Positions 9,493 to 18,523 of a stretch of DNA of 64,000 nucleotides are shown here, piece by piece. Within the stretch, counting starts at the first letter, position 1; each line of letters opens with the position of its first letter. Source of the DNA: Fuerstiella sp041689795 (GTDB taxonomy: Bacteria; Planctomycetota; Planctomycetia; Planctomycetales; Planctomycetaceae); contig JBDNFN010000338.1 in NCBI GenBank assembly GCA_041689795.1, forward strand, positions 17,065 through 81,064. The letters are read 5' to 3'. The notes under the pieces are model-generated. The model was given only the letters and a program-made list of their open reading frames with translations, ran no database searches and was not told the DNA's origin. A program made the translations under genes and the position numbers.

Positions 9493-11025
9493 ATGGCAAA
9501 GCGAACACTGGCATCCCTGATTCGAAACGCTCTGGCAGCAGGCGCATACGTCGCTGCAACCTCGGCAACATCAAACGGCTACGCTAAGTCTTACGGTTTT
9601 CATGGCGAGGCGGTGGTCCAAAACTCAGGCTGCACCAACTGTCGACAGGTTGTTGGGGGCCAACTGCCCGGGTATCCAATGCACACGTTGCCACAGACGC
9701 CATACGGATACCCCGACAACACACTACTTTCTCCAAACACAACATTTGACAGTAACTCCAACACACTGGGGTCGGCCTATTCGTCAAATGCAATCAGTAA
9801 CTATGGCCAAAATGTCAGCGGCTTGAGCAGTGGCACAGCACAACTGCTTGCCGGAGGTACTGACGGCAACGCAACTGCCTCGGGATCGGCAGGTGGCTAT
9901 TCGAATATCTCAGGTCAATTCATTACCGGTTCCGATTCACCAACATTTGGCGGCCTGCAGCAATCTGGTGGAGCTGCCCAGGAAAGCAGTTCCGGAGCGC
10001 AATCCGGTTCTGGATTTGGATCATCAAACGGTAGGTCTTCAGGTGCAGCGGAAGGATCAACCGCAGCATTAGCTGCTATCGGTCAACCAAATTCCACTTT
10101 GGTATCCGGCGCCAGTGTCGATGCTGATAACGATGCTGCGATAGGTACCGACGCGGCGGCAAACAGTGATCTGCTGCAGATTGCGCAGGCGCCAGCCGAA
10201 GGCGAAGTCGCGTCCGAAAGCACGGATGATTCAATGCCATGGTCAGTTCTGCCCAGCGGAAGTGAATTTGGTACTGGCGGTACGTTTGGCAGCGTTGCTG
10301 AGAGCAACTCGAATCAAGGCACCGGATCAGGCGGTGGCAGCAGCCAGGGATCATCTTCAGGATCCCCAAGCGGCGGGCAGGGCTGGTCTCCATCCCAAGG
10401 CGGCAGCAGTGGTGGCAGTGGACTGGGATCAAGCGGTGGACAGCAATCGTCCGGATCAAACGGATCGGTGCAGACAGCAAGTCTGCCACCAGCGACATCG
10501 GCCACGCCGGTTGAGGGAACACCGGCAACCACAACAACGGGCGTCGTGTCTTCTGGCGAAACCAACTCGACGCCTGATTCTACTTCAACTCCTGAATCGA
10601 CAGGTGAATCGCAAACGGATGGCTTCGGCAACGGAACTCTTGTGAGTTCTTCCGGAACTACTTCAAACACCGGCAACGAATCCAATGGAAGTTCCGGCAC
10701 TAACAGTTCGTCAAACAGTGGCTCCGGCACTGACAGTGAGTCAACGTCTGGAAGCGATAGCCCAACGGGAGACGGGCTGTTTACGAACACTGAGGAACCA
10801 TGTGTGAACATCCCGGTTACAGAACCGACTGATCCCGTGGATGAAGTGAACACCACACCAACGGAATCAGATTTGGTCGGGGACGACAACACAAGTGCTC
10901 CGGTTGTTCCTGAACCGAGCAGCATGCTGATGCTGGCAGTGGGTTCAGTACTTGGCGGTGCAATTTACAACCGTCGACGAAGTAAGAAAAACTCGGAACA
11001 GAAGTCGGAAGACGCTATTGAGTAA
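9493..11025 (+). CDS. Ser/Gly/Thr-rich secreted protein with PEP-CTERM sorting signal
   Basis: 510 residues from the ATG at 9493, chosen because GGAG sits 10 nt upstream; in-frame ATGs at 9457 and 9475 lack one. The N-terminus (MAKRTLASLIRNALAAGAYVAA) is a signal peptide. A short Cys-containing stretch (GCTNCRQ) follows, then about 400 residues of low complexity dominated by Ser, Gly, Thr, Asn and Gln. Near residue 470 stands VVPEPSSMLML, followed by a hydrophobic segment and the basic cluster NRRRSKK. This is the PEP-CTERM arrangement, recognised by exosortase for surface anchoring or release. No exosortase is in the window. The protein probably forms part of an extracellular matrix or cell surface. 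The composition makes homology tracing unreliable. Confidence 0.85.
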   Translation: MAKRTLASLIRNALAAGAYVAATSATSNGYAKSYGFHGEAVVQNSGCTNCRQVVGGQLPGYPMHTLPQTPYGYPDNTLLSPNTTFDSNSNTLGSAYSSNAISNYGQNVSGLSSGTAQLLAGGTDGNATASGSAGGYSNISGQFITGSDSPTFGGLQQSGGAAQESSSGAQSGSGFGSSNGRSSGAAEGSTAALAAIGQPNSTLVSGASVDADNDAAIGTDAAANSDLLQIAQAPAEGEVASESTDDSMPWSVLPSGSEFGTGGTFGSVAESNSNQGTGSGGGSSQGSSSGSPSGGQGWSPSQGGSSGGSGLGSSGGQQSSGSNGSVQTASLPPATSATPVEGTPATTTTGVVSSGETNSTPDSTSTPESTGESQTDGFGNGTLVSSSGTTSNTGNESNGSSGTNSSSNSGSGTDSESTSGSDSPTGDGLFTNTEEPCVNIPVTEPTDPVDEVNTTPTESDLVGDDNTSAPVVPEPSSMLMLAVGSVLGGAIYNRRRSKKNSEQKSEDAIE

Positions 11026-11069
11026 GCTACGGCAGGGGTAATGCTTGTTACAATTAGAAATCAAAGTCA

Positions 11070-11109
11070 CCCCTTCTTCGGTAACTCACCGCAGAAGGGG
11101 TTTTCTTTT
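11070..11109 (+). terminator. Rho-independent terminator
   Basis: CCCCTTCT (11070-11077) pairs with AGAAGGGG (11093-11100), followed at once by TTTTCTTTT. It ends the PEP-CTERM gene transcript. Confidence 0.9.
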
Positions 11110-11279
11110 GGCCTGACCTACCGCTTGAGTCGAACCAGAATGACCGTATTGCCCCCTAACAATGTCCGGCGCGGCAGTCATAACATCTCCAATGTCGCAT
11201 ACGACAACCAACGGCAGCCAAAGCCATTTCAGTAATGTGCCCGGGCAGGTTTCAGTGACAACTCAAAGTTAGCTTATTT

Positions 11280-11319
11280 GAAAAGCGGTTGCCCAAGCCC
11301 GCAAGAACAACCGCTTTTC
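11280..11319 (+). other. Long perfect inverted repeat in the leader of the aminotransferase gene
   Basis: GAAAAGCGGTTG (11280-11291) is the exact reverse complement of CAACCGCTTTTC (11308-11319), with a 16-nt loop. It lies about 95 nt before the start at 11413. It may be a second terminator, an attenuator or an operator; the sequence alone does not decide. Confidence 0.5.
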
Positions 11320-11412
11320 ACTTGGTACATTATTCGTACGAACTGGCACGTTATCATTCAGGCTGTGGTAGCGATTCGTAAGCTTACAGCACCCAGAAGA
11401 AGAAAAAAACGT

Positions 11413-12540
11413 ATGAGCGACAAATGGATTGCTGAACGCATGAGCCGCATTGACGCGTCGGGTATTCGAAAGGTCTTTGACCTTGCAGCCACAATGAAGA
11501 ATCCGATCAATCTTAGTATCGGGCAACCGCACTTCGACACACCTCAGGAAGTGAAGGACGCATTATGTCAGGCTGTTCAGGATGGCAAGAACGCCTATAG
11601 CCAAACGCAGGGCATCGCGCCGCTGCTTAAAAAACTGCAGGCACACGTGGATACAACATTCGGTCATCCTGATCGCCAGGTGTTCACAACTTCCGGAACC
11701 AGTGGAGCTTTAATGCTGGCACTGTGCACGCTGATCGATCCAGGCGATGAAGTGCTGGTATTTGATCCGTGGTTTGTGATGTACAAACACCTCACGACAC
11801 TGGCCGGTGGCAAAGTTGTTCAGGTGTCAACATACCCTGACTTTCGAATTCGTCCAGAAGCGGTTGAAGCAGCCATTACCGATCGAACAAAAGTAATATT
11901 GTTCAACAGCCCTGGCAATCCAACCGGGGCAGTTGCAACGGAAGAAGAGGTCAAAGCCCTGGCAGAAATTGCAGCCAGACATGACATCGCCCTGATCAGC
12001 GACGAGATCTACAAGGCGTTTTGCTATGACGGAGAATTTCACAGCCCGGCAAAGTACAACGACAAAACCATCGTCATCGATGGGTTTAGTAAGTCTCATT
12101 CAATGACCGGTCTCAGACTCGGATATGTTCACGGGCCGACCTGTGTCATTCAGCAGATGATGAAACTGCAGCAGTTCACGTTTGTCTGTGCACCACACCC
12201 CGTTCAGTGGGCTGGACTAACGGCCTGGGAAATGAATTTGACAGACCACCTTGAGGACTACAAACGCAAACGCGATTTGATGGTGTCAGAGCTGACAGAT
12301 GATTTTGACATCCAGGGTGCCGAGGGAGCCTTCTACCTGTTCCTGAAGACGCCATGGGGCACGGGTACAGAATTCGTCACCGCAGCAATCAACAACAATC
12401 TGCTGATCATTCCGGGGCAGGTATTTAGTTCAGTCGACACACACTTTCGACTGTCGTTTGCAGCAGAAGACGAGACGCTGCTGCGAGGAGCAGAAATCCT
12501 CAGGAAACTTGCAAAACAGCGGCCTCCTGCCACAGAATGA
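11413..12540 (+). CDS. Class I/II PLP-dependent aminotransferase
   Basis: 375 residues of fold-type I aminotransferase, the aspartate aminotransferase superfamily. Recognisable parts are the N-terminal INLSIGQPHFDTP, SGTSGALML at the cofactor phosphate site, NSPGNPTGAV, SDEIY, and the lysine that binds PLP at about residue 227 within DGFSKSHSMTGLRLGY. The start ATG at 11413 has AGAAG upstream; the longer open frame from 11278 begins inside the leader hairpin and adds 45 residues without family similarity. It transfers amino groups between amino acids and 2-oxo acids; the exact substrate cannot be read from the sequence. It stands alone, between terminators. Confidence 0.9.
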   Translation: MSDKWIAERMSRIDASGIRKVFDLAATMKNPINLSIGQPHFDTPQEVKDALCQAVQDGKNAYSQTQGIAPLLKKLQAHVDTTFGHPDRQVFTTSGTSGALMLALCTLIDPGDEVLVFDPWFVMYKHLTTLAGGKVVQVSTYPDFRIRPEAVEAAITDRTKVILFNSPGNPTGAVATEEEVKALAEIAARHDIALISDEIYKAFCYDGEFHSPAKYNDKTIVIDGFSKSHSMTGLRLGYVHGPTCVIQQMMKLQQFTFVCAPHPVQWAGLTAWEMNLTDHLEDYKRKRDLMVSELTDDFDIQGAEGAFYLFLKTPWGTGTEFVTAAINNNLLIIPGQVFSSVDTHFRLSFAAEDETLLRGAEILRKLAKQRPPATE

Positions 12541-12851
12541 GCCTCCGATGCAGCATTTGCTGGTAGAGTTCAGAAAATGGTGGGCGTAACGTGGGTTCGA
12601 TGGACAACTTTAGAGCTGTCGCCGACATTGAAATATGCGTAAAAGACGCCTCAGAACGACTTTTTCCTCTGTTTTTTCTGTCTCGGCCTGTTTTCATGAG
12701 AAACAAACGCAATGCTGCGATGTTCCAGGGTCGCTAAAGAAATAGTGTAACGTCTTGTGAAGATCTAGTTTACAATAAAGCGAACGCGGCAATTTGCCGC
12801 ATTCGTCCTTGTTAATTTTAATCACATACTCTCTGAAAAAAGGAAGCAGGC
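12541..12851. other. Intergenic region with a 25-bp near-palindrome
   Basis: CGAA-C-GCGGCAA-T-TTGCCGC-A-TTCG at 12781-12805 is palindromic apart from one mismatch, about 46 bases before the DUF1559 start. It could be an operator or leader hairpin. Nothing else was identified in this stretch. Confidence 0.4.
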
Positions 12852-13997
12852 ATGCGAAAAGCATCGCTCCGATCAAGAGGCTTTACGCTGATTGAGTTAC
12901 TTGTTGTCATCGCGATTATTGCATTGCTGATTGCACTTTTGCTACCAGCCATTCAGCAGGCCCGCGAAGCAGCAAGTCGCACTCAGTGTCTGAATAACCT
13001 GAAGCAAATTGGCTTGGCTCTGCACAATTACCACGATGCCCATCTTGTTTTCCCTCCGGGACAGACAACCGGATGGAATCGTATTCAGAAATCGATCGGC
13101 GGCGCAGGCAACTACGGTACTGTTCCACCTCTGGAATCAATGACTCAGGTTTTCACGGGTCAAAACCTGCCAGCGCATGGCGAAAGCTGGATGTTGCATA
13201 TTCTGCCGCAAATCGAAAAACAAACTACATACAACAACTGGTTGCCCGCATTGAACGTTTGGGGCAACACAAACAATTTGTTTTGGCGAACAGTCATGAC
13301 CAATACAAACGTCAACACGGGTGCGCTGTTGCCTGACGAAGCCCCTGGCAATACGCATGTTGCCGCCTTCTACTGCCCATCTCGCCGAGGGGGTATGGAA
13401 ACGACTGGCGCGATGTCGCACGCTCGACGTGTTGACGTTAACCAAACGTCAGGCGGAAACGACTACGTTGGCAGTGCTGGCTCAGGAACACTTTTCTACG
13501 TGGGAAGCACGATCGATCCTACACAACCCGATGCCCGCACAACGTGGTATTTGTCAGGACAGGATTTAACCACGATCAACAGCACCAACACGGCAACCGG
13601 AGTTCCGCTGTTCTGTCAGGTTGCAGGGCAAGCTGGAATTTTCAGCCCAAACAGCTCCGTCAACATGGCAAGTATCACAGACGGAACATCGCAAACGATT
13701 CTTGTGGCGGAAGGTGAGCGATTTATGAACCTGAACCCCGAGTATCGTAATGTGCAACCATTGCTTCGCAATCCCTACGATGGCTGGGCATGGGGTGGAC
13801 CTGCAACTCTGTTCTCAACGCGACTTCCTCCAAATAAGCAGGAACACTTTGAAGCGGCTGGTGGACCCCACTCTGGCATTTTGCAGGTGAGTCTGGCAGA
13901 CGGTTCAGCTCGGACAATCAGTGAGTCAATCGGACTGGATGTCTGGCAGCGACTCGGCAATATGGCTCAGGGCGTACCTGTTGGTAACGGTTTCTAG
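12852..13997 (+). CDS. DUF1559 protein with type IV pilin-like N-terminal leader
   Basis: 381 residues. The N-terminus RSRG/FTLIELLVVIAIIALLIALLLP is a prepilin methylation and cleavage signal, cut between Gly10 and Phe11 by a prepilin peptidase such as the one at 29548. After it comes the family signature AREAASRTQCLNNLKQIGLA and LHNYHD, then a secreted domain ending in the HSGI...LADGSAR part. Planctomycetes carry many copies of this family; they are thought to be pseudopilin-like envelope proteins, without a proven role. The start is preceded by AAGGAAG. A perfect 11-bp terminator-type stem follows the gene. Confidence 0.92.
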   Translation: MRKASLRSRGFTLIELLVVIAIIALLIALLLPAIQQAREAASRTQCLNNLKQIGLALHNYHDAHLVFPPGQTTGWNRIQKSIGGAGNYGTVPPLESMTQVFTGQNLPAHGESWMLHILPQIEKQTTYNNWLPALNVWGNTNNLFWRTVMTNTNVNTGALLPDEAPGNTHVAAFYCPSRRGGMETTGAMSHARRVDVNQTSGGNDYVGSAGSGTLFYVGSTIDPTQPDARTTWYLSGQDLTTINSTNTATGVPLFCQVAGQAGIFSPNSSVNMASITDGTSQTILVAEGERFMNLNPEYRNVQPLLRNPYDGWAWGGPATLFSTRLPPNKQEHFEAAGGPHSGILQVSLADGSARTISESIGLDVWQRLGNMAQGVPVGNGF

Positions 13998-14054
13998 AGC
14001 TTTCCGCTAAACAAAAGCCGTACAGAAAAACTCTTTCGGCAATGGAAAAAGTCC

Positions 14055-14090
14055 AGAACCGCAACCTTAAACGTTGCGGTTCTGTCATTT
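14055..14090 (+). terminator. Terminator hairpin after the DUF1559 gene
   Basis: AGAACCGCAAC (14055-14065) pairs perfectly with GTTGCGGTTCT (14073-14083) over a 7-nt loop. The tail GTCATTTAAT is only moderately T-rich. Confidence 0.7.
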
Positions 14091-14172
14091 AATGCATTCA
14101 TGACTTACCATACAGGCTTGTCTGCCGTTTATGGCATCAGGTCTGTTCTTCATTGGATTCAGGGTCAAAACC

Positions 14173-15105
14173 ATGACCATTCGTTATGCCTGCCAGGAAT
14201 GCGATTCCGTTCTGAAGATCAGAGACGAACTGGCGGGAACGAAGGCGAAATGCCCCAAATGCAAAACGGCATTCGTCATTCCGAAACCCGAATTGGTCGC
14301 GGCTGAGGCTGTCGTTGCGGCGGCAGTTGACACTGAACCGCCGGTCGACATGCCTCTTAAAATTACGCCTCTGGTTGACCCCGCCGACACAGACCTCGAC
14401 GACACAGCCGAACCGATCGCCGCTTCATTAGTAGCCGGAAAAGCGGCGTCCGATGGAAAGCCAAAGCCTTCAGTCGCAGACCTAATGCGCGAACATGAAG
14501 CTTCGCGGAAGAAGAAAACCTACAAGAAGAACAAAGGTGGACTTGAAGCCGCTGCGGCAGTGGCCGAATTGGTTACATCTGGTTCAGCCGCCGACGCCCT
14601 GACAAGAACCTACGATCAAAAACGTGGGAAATCATCTGATCCACCACCGTTAACGCGAGAAGAGCGCCGCGCTGCCGAAGAAAAAGAAGCTCTCAAATTT
14701 TTCGCCGTAAGGGGTGGCGCCGGACTGACTGCCGTTTTAGTTGTTGGATATTTCCTGATTTCCTGGGTGATGTCCGAATCTCTGCCAGACCTTGAATACG
14801 GATACGGTGTCGTCACGTTAGATAATACTCCGGTTGCTGGAGCACGCGTGCAGTTCGCACCGATCAAAGCTTCTGGCAGTCCGGAAGATCAGATTTCCAC
14901 GCCATCCGTCGGCTACACAGATGCGTCAGGTAATTACGTTTTGATGTGGGATCCGGTAAATCGTGGGGTACTTCCAGGCAAGCACTCCGTGACGATAATG
15001 GACATTAACGGCGGCGAATACCCACTTTCGGACACCGACCGTCAAAAAGCGGTGGATGTTGGCGGGGATAACGTTTTCAACTTCAGCCTTTCATCAGGAA
15101 GATAG
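14173..15105 (+). CDS. Zinc-ribbon, membrane-spanning protein with a carboxypeptidase-regulatory-like C-terminal domain
   Basis: 310 residues from the ATG at 14173, which has AGGG 8 nt upstream; the open frame from 14131 lacks a site. The N-terminal zinc ribbon has two CxxC pairs (CQEC and CPKC, joined by LKIRDELAGTKA). A charged, Ala-rich linker follows, then one transmembrane helix near residues 180-205 (GAGLTAVLVVGYFLISWVM). The C-terminal domain (GYGVVTLDNTPVAGARVQFAP, then TDASGNYVL) resembles the beta-sandwich of carboxypeptidase regulatory-like domains common in planctomycete secreted proteins. A cytoplasmic metal-binding head coupled to an external domain is inferred. It is followed after 45 bp by hisH, perhaps on the same transcript. 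Confidence 0.8.
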   Translation: MTIRYACQECDSVLKIRDELAGTKAKCPKCKTAFVIPKPELVAAEAVVAAAVDTEPPVDMPLKITPLVDPADTDLDDTAEPIAASLVAGKAASDGKPKPSVADLMREHEASRKKKTYKKNKGGLEAAAAVAELVTSGSAADALTRTYDQKRGKSSDPPPLTREERRAAEEKEALKFFAVRGGAGLTAVLVVGYFLISWVMSESLPDLEYGYGVVTLDNTPVAGARVQFAPIKASGSPEDQISTPSVGYTDASGNYVLMWDPVNRGVLPGKHSVTIMDINGGEYPLSDTDRQKAVDVGGDNVFNFSLSSGR

Positions 15106-15150
15106 CTGTCGCATTTTCCCCATCGCGAATCTATCGCTATCATCGTCGCT

Positions 15151-15795
15151 ATGTCAGCAATTACGATCATCGACTACGGAATGGGCAATCTGCGTAGCGT
15201 TCAAAAAGCCATCGAACGAGTCGGTTCAGAGGCAATTATCACGTCTGACCCGCGACAGATTTCGCGGGCCGAACGAGTTATCCTGCCCGGTGTCGGCGCT
15301 TTCCGTGACGCCATTAAGGCTCTGCACCAATACGATCTGGTTGGTGCAATCCGTGATGCGGTTGTGAGCGAAAAACCGTTTCTTGGAATTTGCCTTGGCC
15401 TGCAGATGCTATTCGATCTGTCGTACGAAGATGGCGAATATGAAGGTCTTGGAATTATTCCGGGGCATGTTAGAAAATTCGAACTGCCGCCCGGCCTAAA
15501 GATTCCGCACATGGGCTGGAATCAACTTGAACTGCCAGGCACAGACAATCCAATGCTGACCGGCATCGGCAACGACGCCTGGTTCTATTTCGTGCACAGT
15601 TATTACGTTGACCCTGACGACACTTCGTGGATTGCAGCCGAAACAGATTACGGCGGACGCTTTGTCTCAATGGTCGCAAAAGACACTGTCTTCGCGACTC
15701 AGTTCCATCCGGAAAAAAGTCAAACTGCCGGGCTTCACCTGCTAAAAAATTTCGTCAACTTCCGGAACTCAAACACAAAACCAGTCCCACTTTAA
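15151..15795 (+). CDS. hisH: Imidazole glycerol phosphate synthase subunit HisH (glutaminase)
   Basis: 214 residues, normal length. Class I glutamine amidotransferase: oxyanion region PGVGAF, nucleophile Cys81 in GICLG, and the His186 and Glu188 pair in FHPEKS. It releases ammonia from glutamine for HisF, which with PRFAR gives IGP and AICAR in histidine biosynthesis. hisA follows after one base, so the two are translated from one message. hisF is not in this window; hisD lies separately at 38.1 kb, so the his genes are dispersed here. Confidence 0.96.
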   Translation: MSAITIIDYGMGNLRSVQKAIERVGSEAIITSDPRQISRAERVILPGVGAFRDAIKALHQYDLVGAIRDAVVSEKPFLGICLGLQMLFDLSYEDGEYEGLGIIPGHVRKFELPPGLKIPHMGWNQLELPGTDNPMLTGIGNDAWFYFVHSYYVDPDDTSWIAAETDYGGRFVSMVAKDTVFATQFHPEKSQTAGLHLLKNFVNFRNSNTKPVPL

Positions 15796-15796
15796 A

Positions 15797-16534
15797 ATGC
15801 AACTTTATCCAGCAATCGACATTCGCGGTGGCAAATGTGTTCGTCTTCGCCAGGGAGACTACAACAACGAAACGATCTTCGGCGATGACCCTGTCGAAAT
15901 GGCTCTGCGGTGGAAATCCGAAGGGGCCGAATGGCTGCATCTGGTCGATCTGGATGGAGCCAAAGAAGGGCGTCCGGTCAATCACGAAATCGTTAAACGC
16001 ATTGTTCGCGAAACGGGGATTCCCTGCCAGATGGGCGGCGGCATTCGCAGTGAAGACAACATTCGAATGGCGATTGAAGACATTGGGCTGACTCGAGTAA
16101 TCATCGGCACCAAAGCTTTGAAAGAACCGGAATGGTTCGCCGACGCCTGCAATGCCTTTCCGAACAAACTGGCCCTTGGGCTAGACGCCAAGGATTCAAT
16201 GATTGCTACCGAAGGCTGGCTGGAAGTTTCGCAGGTGTCCGTGATGGATCTCGCAAAACGATTTGTCGACGTACCAATTTCTGCCGTGATCTATACAAAC
16301 ATTGCAAACGACGGCATGATGCAGGGCGTCGATCAGGCAACTCTGGCAGATCTGCGGGCACTGGCTGAAATGGGACTGCCCGTCATTGCATCGGGAGGCG
16401 TCACCACGATGGACGACATACTTGCTCTACAGAAGATTGCCAGCAAAGTTCCAACCCTGATCGGTGCAATTGTTGGACGAGCCATCTACGAAGGCACCAT
16501 CGACGTTCGAGAAGCCTGCGAAGTACTAAGCTGA
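15797..16534 (+). CDS. hisA: Phosphoribosyl-formimino-AICAR-phosphate isomerase HisA
   Basis: 245 residues, the usual length. TIM barrel with the starting motif PAIDIRGGKCVRL (catalytic Asp8), HLVDLDGA, QMGGGIR, IIGTKAL, and the second half-barrel motif IYTNIANDGMMQG ending in IASGGV and VGRAIYEG. It converts ProFAR to PRFAR in histidine biosynthesis, immediately before the HisFH step. It is translationally close-coupled to hisH (one base gap). Confidence 0.96.
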   Translation: MQLYPAIDIRGGKCVRLRQGDYNNETIFGDDPVEMALRWKSEGAEWLHLVDLDGAKEGRPVNHEIVKRIVRETGIPCQMGGGIRSEDNIRMAIEDIGLTRVIIGTKALKEPEWFADACNAFPNKLALGLDAKDSMIATEGWLEVSQVSVMDLAKRFVDVPISAVIYTNIANDGMMQGVDQATLADLRALAEMGLPVIASGGVTTMDDILALQKIASKVPTLIGAIVGRAIYEGTIDVREACEVLS

Positions 16535-16566
16535 TAACCACGCACTGACACGAAAGAGACGCGATC

Positions 16567-17361
16567 GTGACGATTTCATTTCTCGATGACGGTGCAAAAG
16601 AAAAGTTCGACACCGATGGCTACATCATCGTGCCAAATCTGCTCAATGCTTCAGACGCCAATCTGCTGGGCAGGATTGCAAGACTTGACCACAGCCTTGC
16701 AGCTGAACGAACTTCCCGCGCTGATGGCGAAGGTGGATCCGTCGACCTGGTCGTTCGCAACGAATTGCCGGAAGATTCAATCTACGGAGCGATCGTTCGC
16801 ATGAAACCGCTGGTAGAGGCTATGGAGCATCTGCTGGACGACGAGGTTTACCATTACCATCACAAGATGATCTTGAAAGAACCTCGAGTCGGCGGTGCAT
16901 GGGCGTGGCACCAGGACTATGGATATTGGTACAGCAACGGGTGTCTGTTTCCAGACATGGGCAGCTGCATGATCGCAGTTGACAAAGCCACAAAAGAAAA
17001 CGGATGCCTGCAGGTTATCAGGGGCTCGCACAAAATGGGGCGTGTCGACCACCTGAAGCGAGGCGATCAGACGGGAGCCGATGAAGAGCGCATCAACGTG
17101 GCCCTGGAACGACTGGAACTTGTGCACGTCGAACTTGATCCGGGATCCGCTGTAATATTCCACGGAAACACGTTGCACCGTTCTGATCAAAACCTAAGCG
17201 AGCATCCTCGGTGGGCGTTTATCTGCTGCTACAACACGCGACATAATAACCCATGGAAAGAATCGAAGCATCCTCGTTACAGTCCATTGGATCGCTGGGA
17301 ACGTGAACGTGTTGCTGAAATCGCATTACAGCAGCTGAATGAGCTTCCCAAAAGTGGATGA
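16567..17361 (+). CDS. Phytanoyl-CoA dioxygenase (PhyH) family protein
   Basis: 264 residues from a GTG start with GAAAGAGA upstream. It belongs to the Fe(II)/2-oxoglutarate oxygenases of the PhyH type: the metal triad is His and Asp of WHQDYGYW and a distal His in GSAVIFHGNTLHRS. The segment KENGCLQVIRGSHKMG is the usual PhyH core. It hydroxylates an unknown small molecule; the family in bacteria covers many substrates. Its 3' end overlaps queG by 23 bp if the longer queG start is used. Confidence 0.9.
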   Translation: MTISFLDDGAKEKFDTDGYIIVPNLLNASDANLLGRIARLDHSLAAERTSRADGEGGSVDLVVRNELPEDSIYGAIVRMKPLVEAMEHLLDDEVYHYHHKMILKEPRVGGAWAWHQDYGYWYSNGCLFPDMGSCMIAVDKATKENGCLQVIRGSHKMGRVDHLKRGDQTGADEERINVALERLELVHVELDPGSAVIFHGNTLHRSDQNLSEHPRWAFICCYNTRHNNPWKESKHPRYSPLDRWERERVAEIALQQLNELPKSG

Positions 17362-18424
17362 GTCCCCCGTCAATCAGCCGCCATCAGCCATGCAGCTGAC
17401 GCAGACAATTAAGTCGGCTGGTCAACAGTTAAAGTTCGATATCGTCAAAATTGCGCCTGCTGTTTCGCCCCCCGGCTTTCATCCGCTGATTGAATGGATC
17501 AGCAACGGCTATCACGCCGACATGGAATGGATTGAACGGCGGAAGGACGCGTATGAACATCCAAATGGCGTTATGCAGAATACGCGCAGCGTAATTGTAG
17601 TTGCGTTGAACTATCACAATCAGGATTCACCGGAAAACGATTTCAGGATTTCAAGGTACGCTCATGGAAGCGAAGACTACCACTCGGTTCTTAAGCGAAG
17701 GTTAAAGACGCTGATAAAGTCTCTCCAAGCAGCTGCCCCGGATGAAAGAACACGCGCGGTCGTCGACACGGCTCCGTTACTGGAACGGGACTTCGCCAGA
17801 CTGGCTGGCATTGGCTGGTTTGGCAAGAACACAATGCTGATCAGTCGCGAGATCGGCAGCTGGTTCTTCATCGGCGCTCTTTTGACAACCGCAGAACTCG
17901 TTTACGACAAGCCGTTTGAAGGCGACTTCTGTGGTTCGTGTGACAAATGCCTGCAGGCCTGTCCCACAAACGCCTTTCCAAAACCGGGAGTGCTGGATGC
18001 CAATCGCTGCATCAGCTACCTGACTATCGAACGACGCGATAAGCCAATCCCCGACGACCTGCGTGAAGGAATGGGCAACTGGGTGTTCGGTTGTGATATC
18101 TGCCAGGACGTTTGCCCATGGAACCGATTCGCTCCAACGGAAAGCCCGGCGGAATTTCGGCTGCGAGACGAACTTCGCTCGATTAACCTCGAAACTCTGC
18201 TACGACTGGATCATTCCGCCTTTTTAGCAATATTTAAAGGCACACCTTTGGAGCGTACCGGGCGAGACGCCATCGTAAGAAACGCGGCCATTGCCGCTGG
18301 CAATCAGACCGACGAGAATTTGATTCCAGTACTCAAACAACTACTGACAGATTCCAGCCAGATGGTCCAGGATGCAGCCGTCTGGTCACTGAGAAATCTA
18401 GATCCCCTGTCGAAATGGGGATAG
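17339..18424 (+). CDS. queG: Epoxyqueuosine reductase QueG
   Basis: 361 residues from ATG 17339; ATG 17390 gives 344 residues and fits the family N-terminus equally well. Catalytic Asp of VVDTAPLLERD (Asp143). Two [4Fe-4S] motifs: Cys198, 201, 204 in CGSCDKC with Cys208 in ACP, and Cys252, 255 and 259 in CDICQDVCPWN. A HEAT-like C-terminal part (GRDAIVRNAAIAAGN) closes the protein. It performs the last step of tRNA queuosine synthesis, reducing epoxyqueuosine with a cobalamin cofactor. The cobalamin demand is notable given the riboswitch core at 46.6 kb. Confidence 0.95.
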   Translation: MSFPKVDESPVNQPPSAMQLTQTIKSAGQQLKFDIVKIAPAVSPPGFHPLIEWISNGYHADMEWIERRKDAYEHPNGVMQNTRSVIVVALNYHNQDSPENDFRISRYAHGSEDYHSVLKRRLKTLIKSLQAAAPDERTRAVVDTAPLLERDFARLAGIGWFGKNTMLISREIGSWFFIGALLTTAELVYDKPFEGDFCGSCDKCLQACPTNAFPKPGVLDANRCISYLTIERRDKPIPDDLREGMGNWVFGCDICQDVCPWNRFAPTESPAEFRLRDELRSINLETLLRLDHSAFLAIFKGTPLERTGRDAIVRNAAIAAGNQTDENLIPVLKQLLTDSSQMVQDAAVWSLRNLDPLSKWG

Positions 18425-18523
18425 CCCGTCTCCTGAATCGTGTTTACGAGACATCAAGGATCGCATAGATTTCCCATTGAGCCAACAGATTTTCCTAGTT
18501 GGCGATCAATGGAGTCGGCAGAG

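Noticed and set aside
10314..10925. 203-codon minus-strand ORF opposite the PEP-CTERM gene
   Set aside because: It is a mirror of the Ser/Gly-rich coding sequence (Asp/Pro/Val-rich shadow) without start site or family features.
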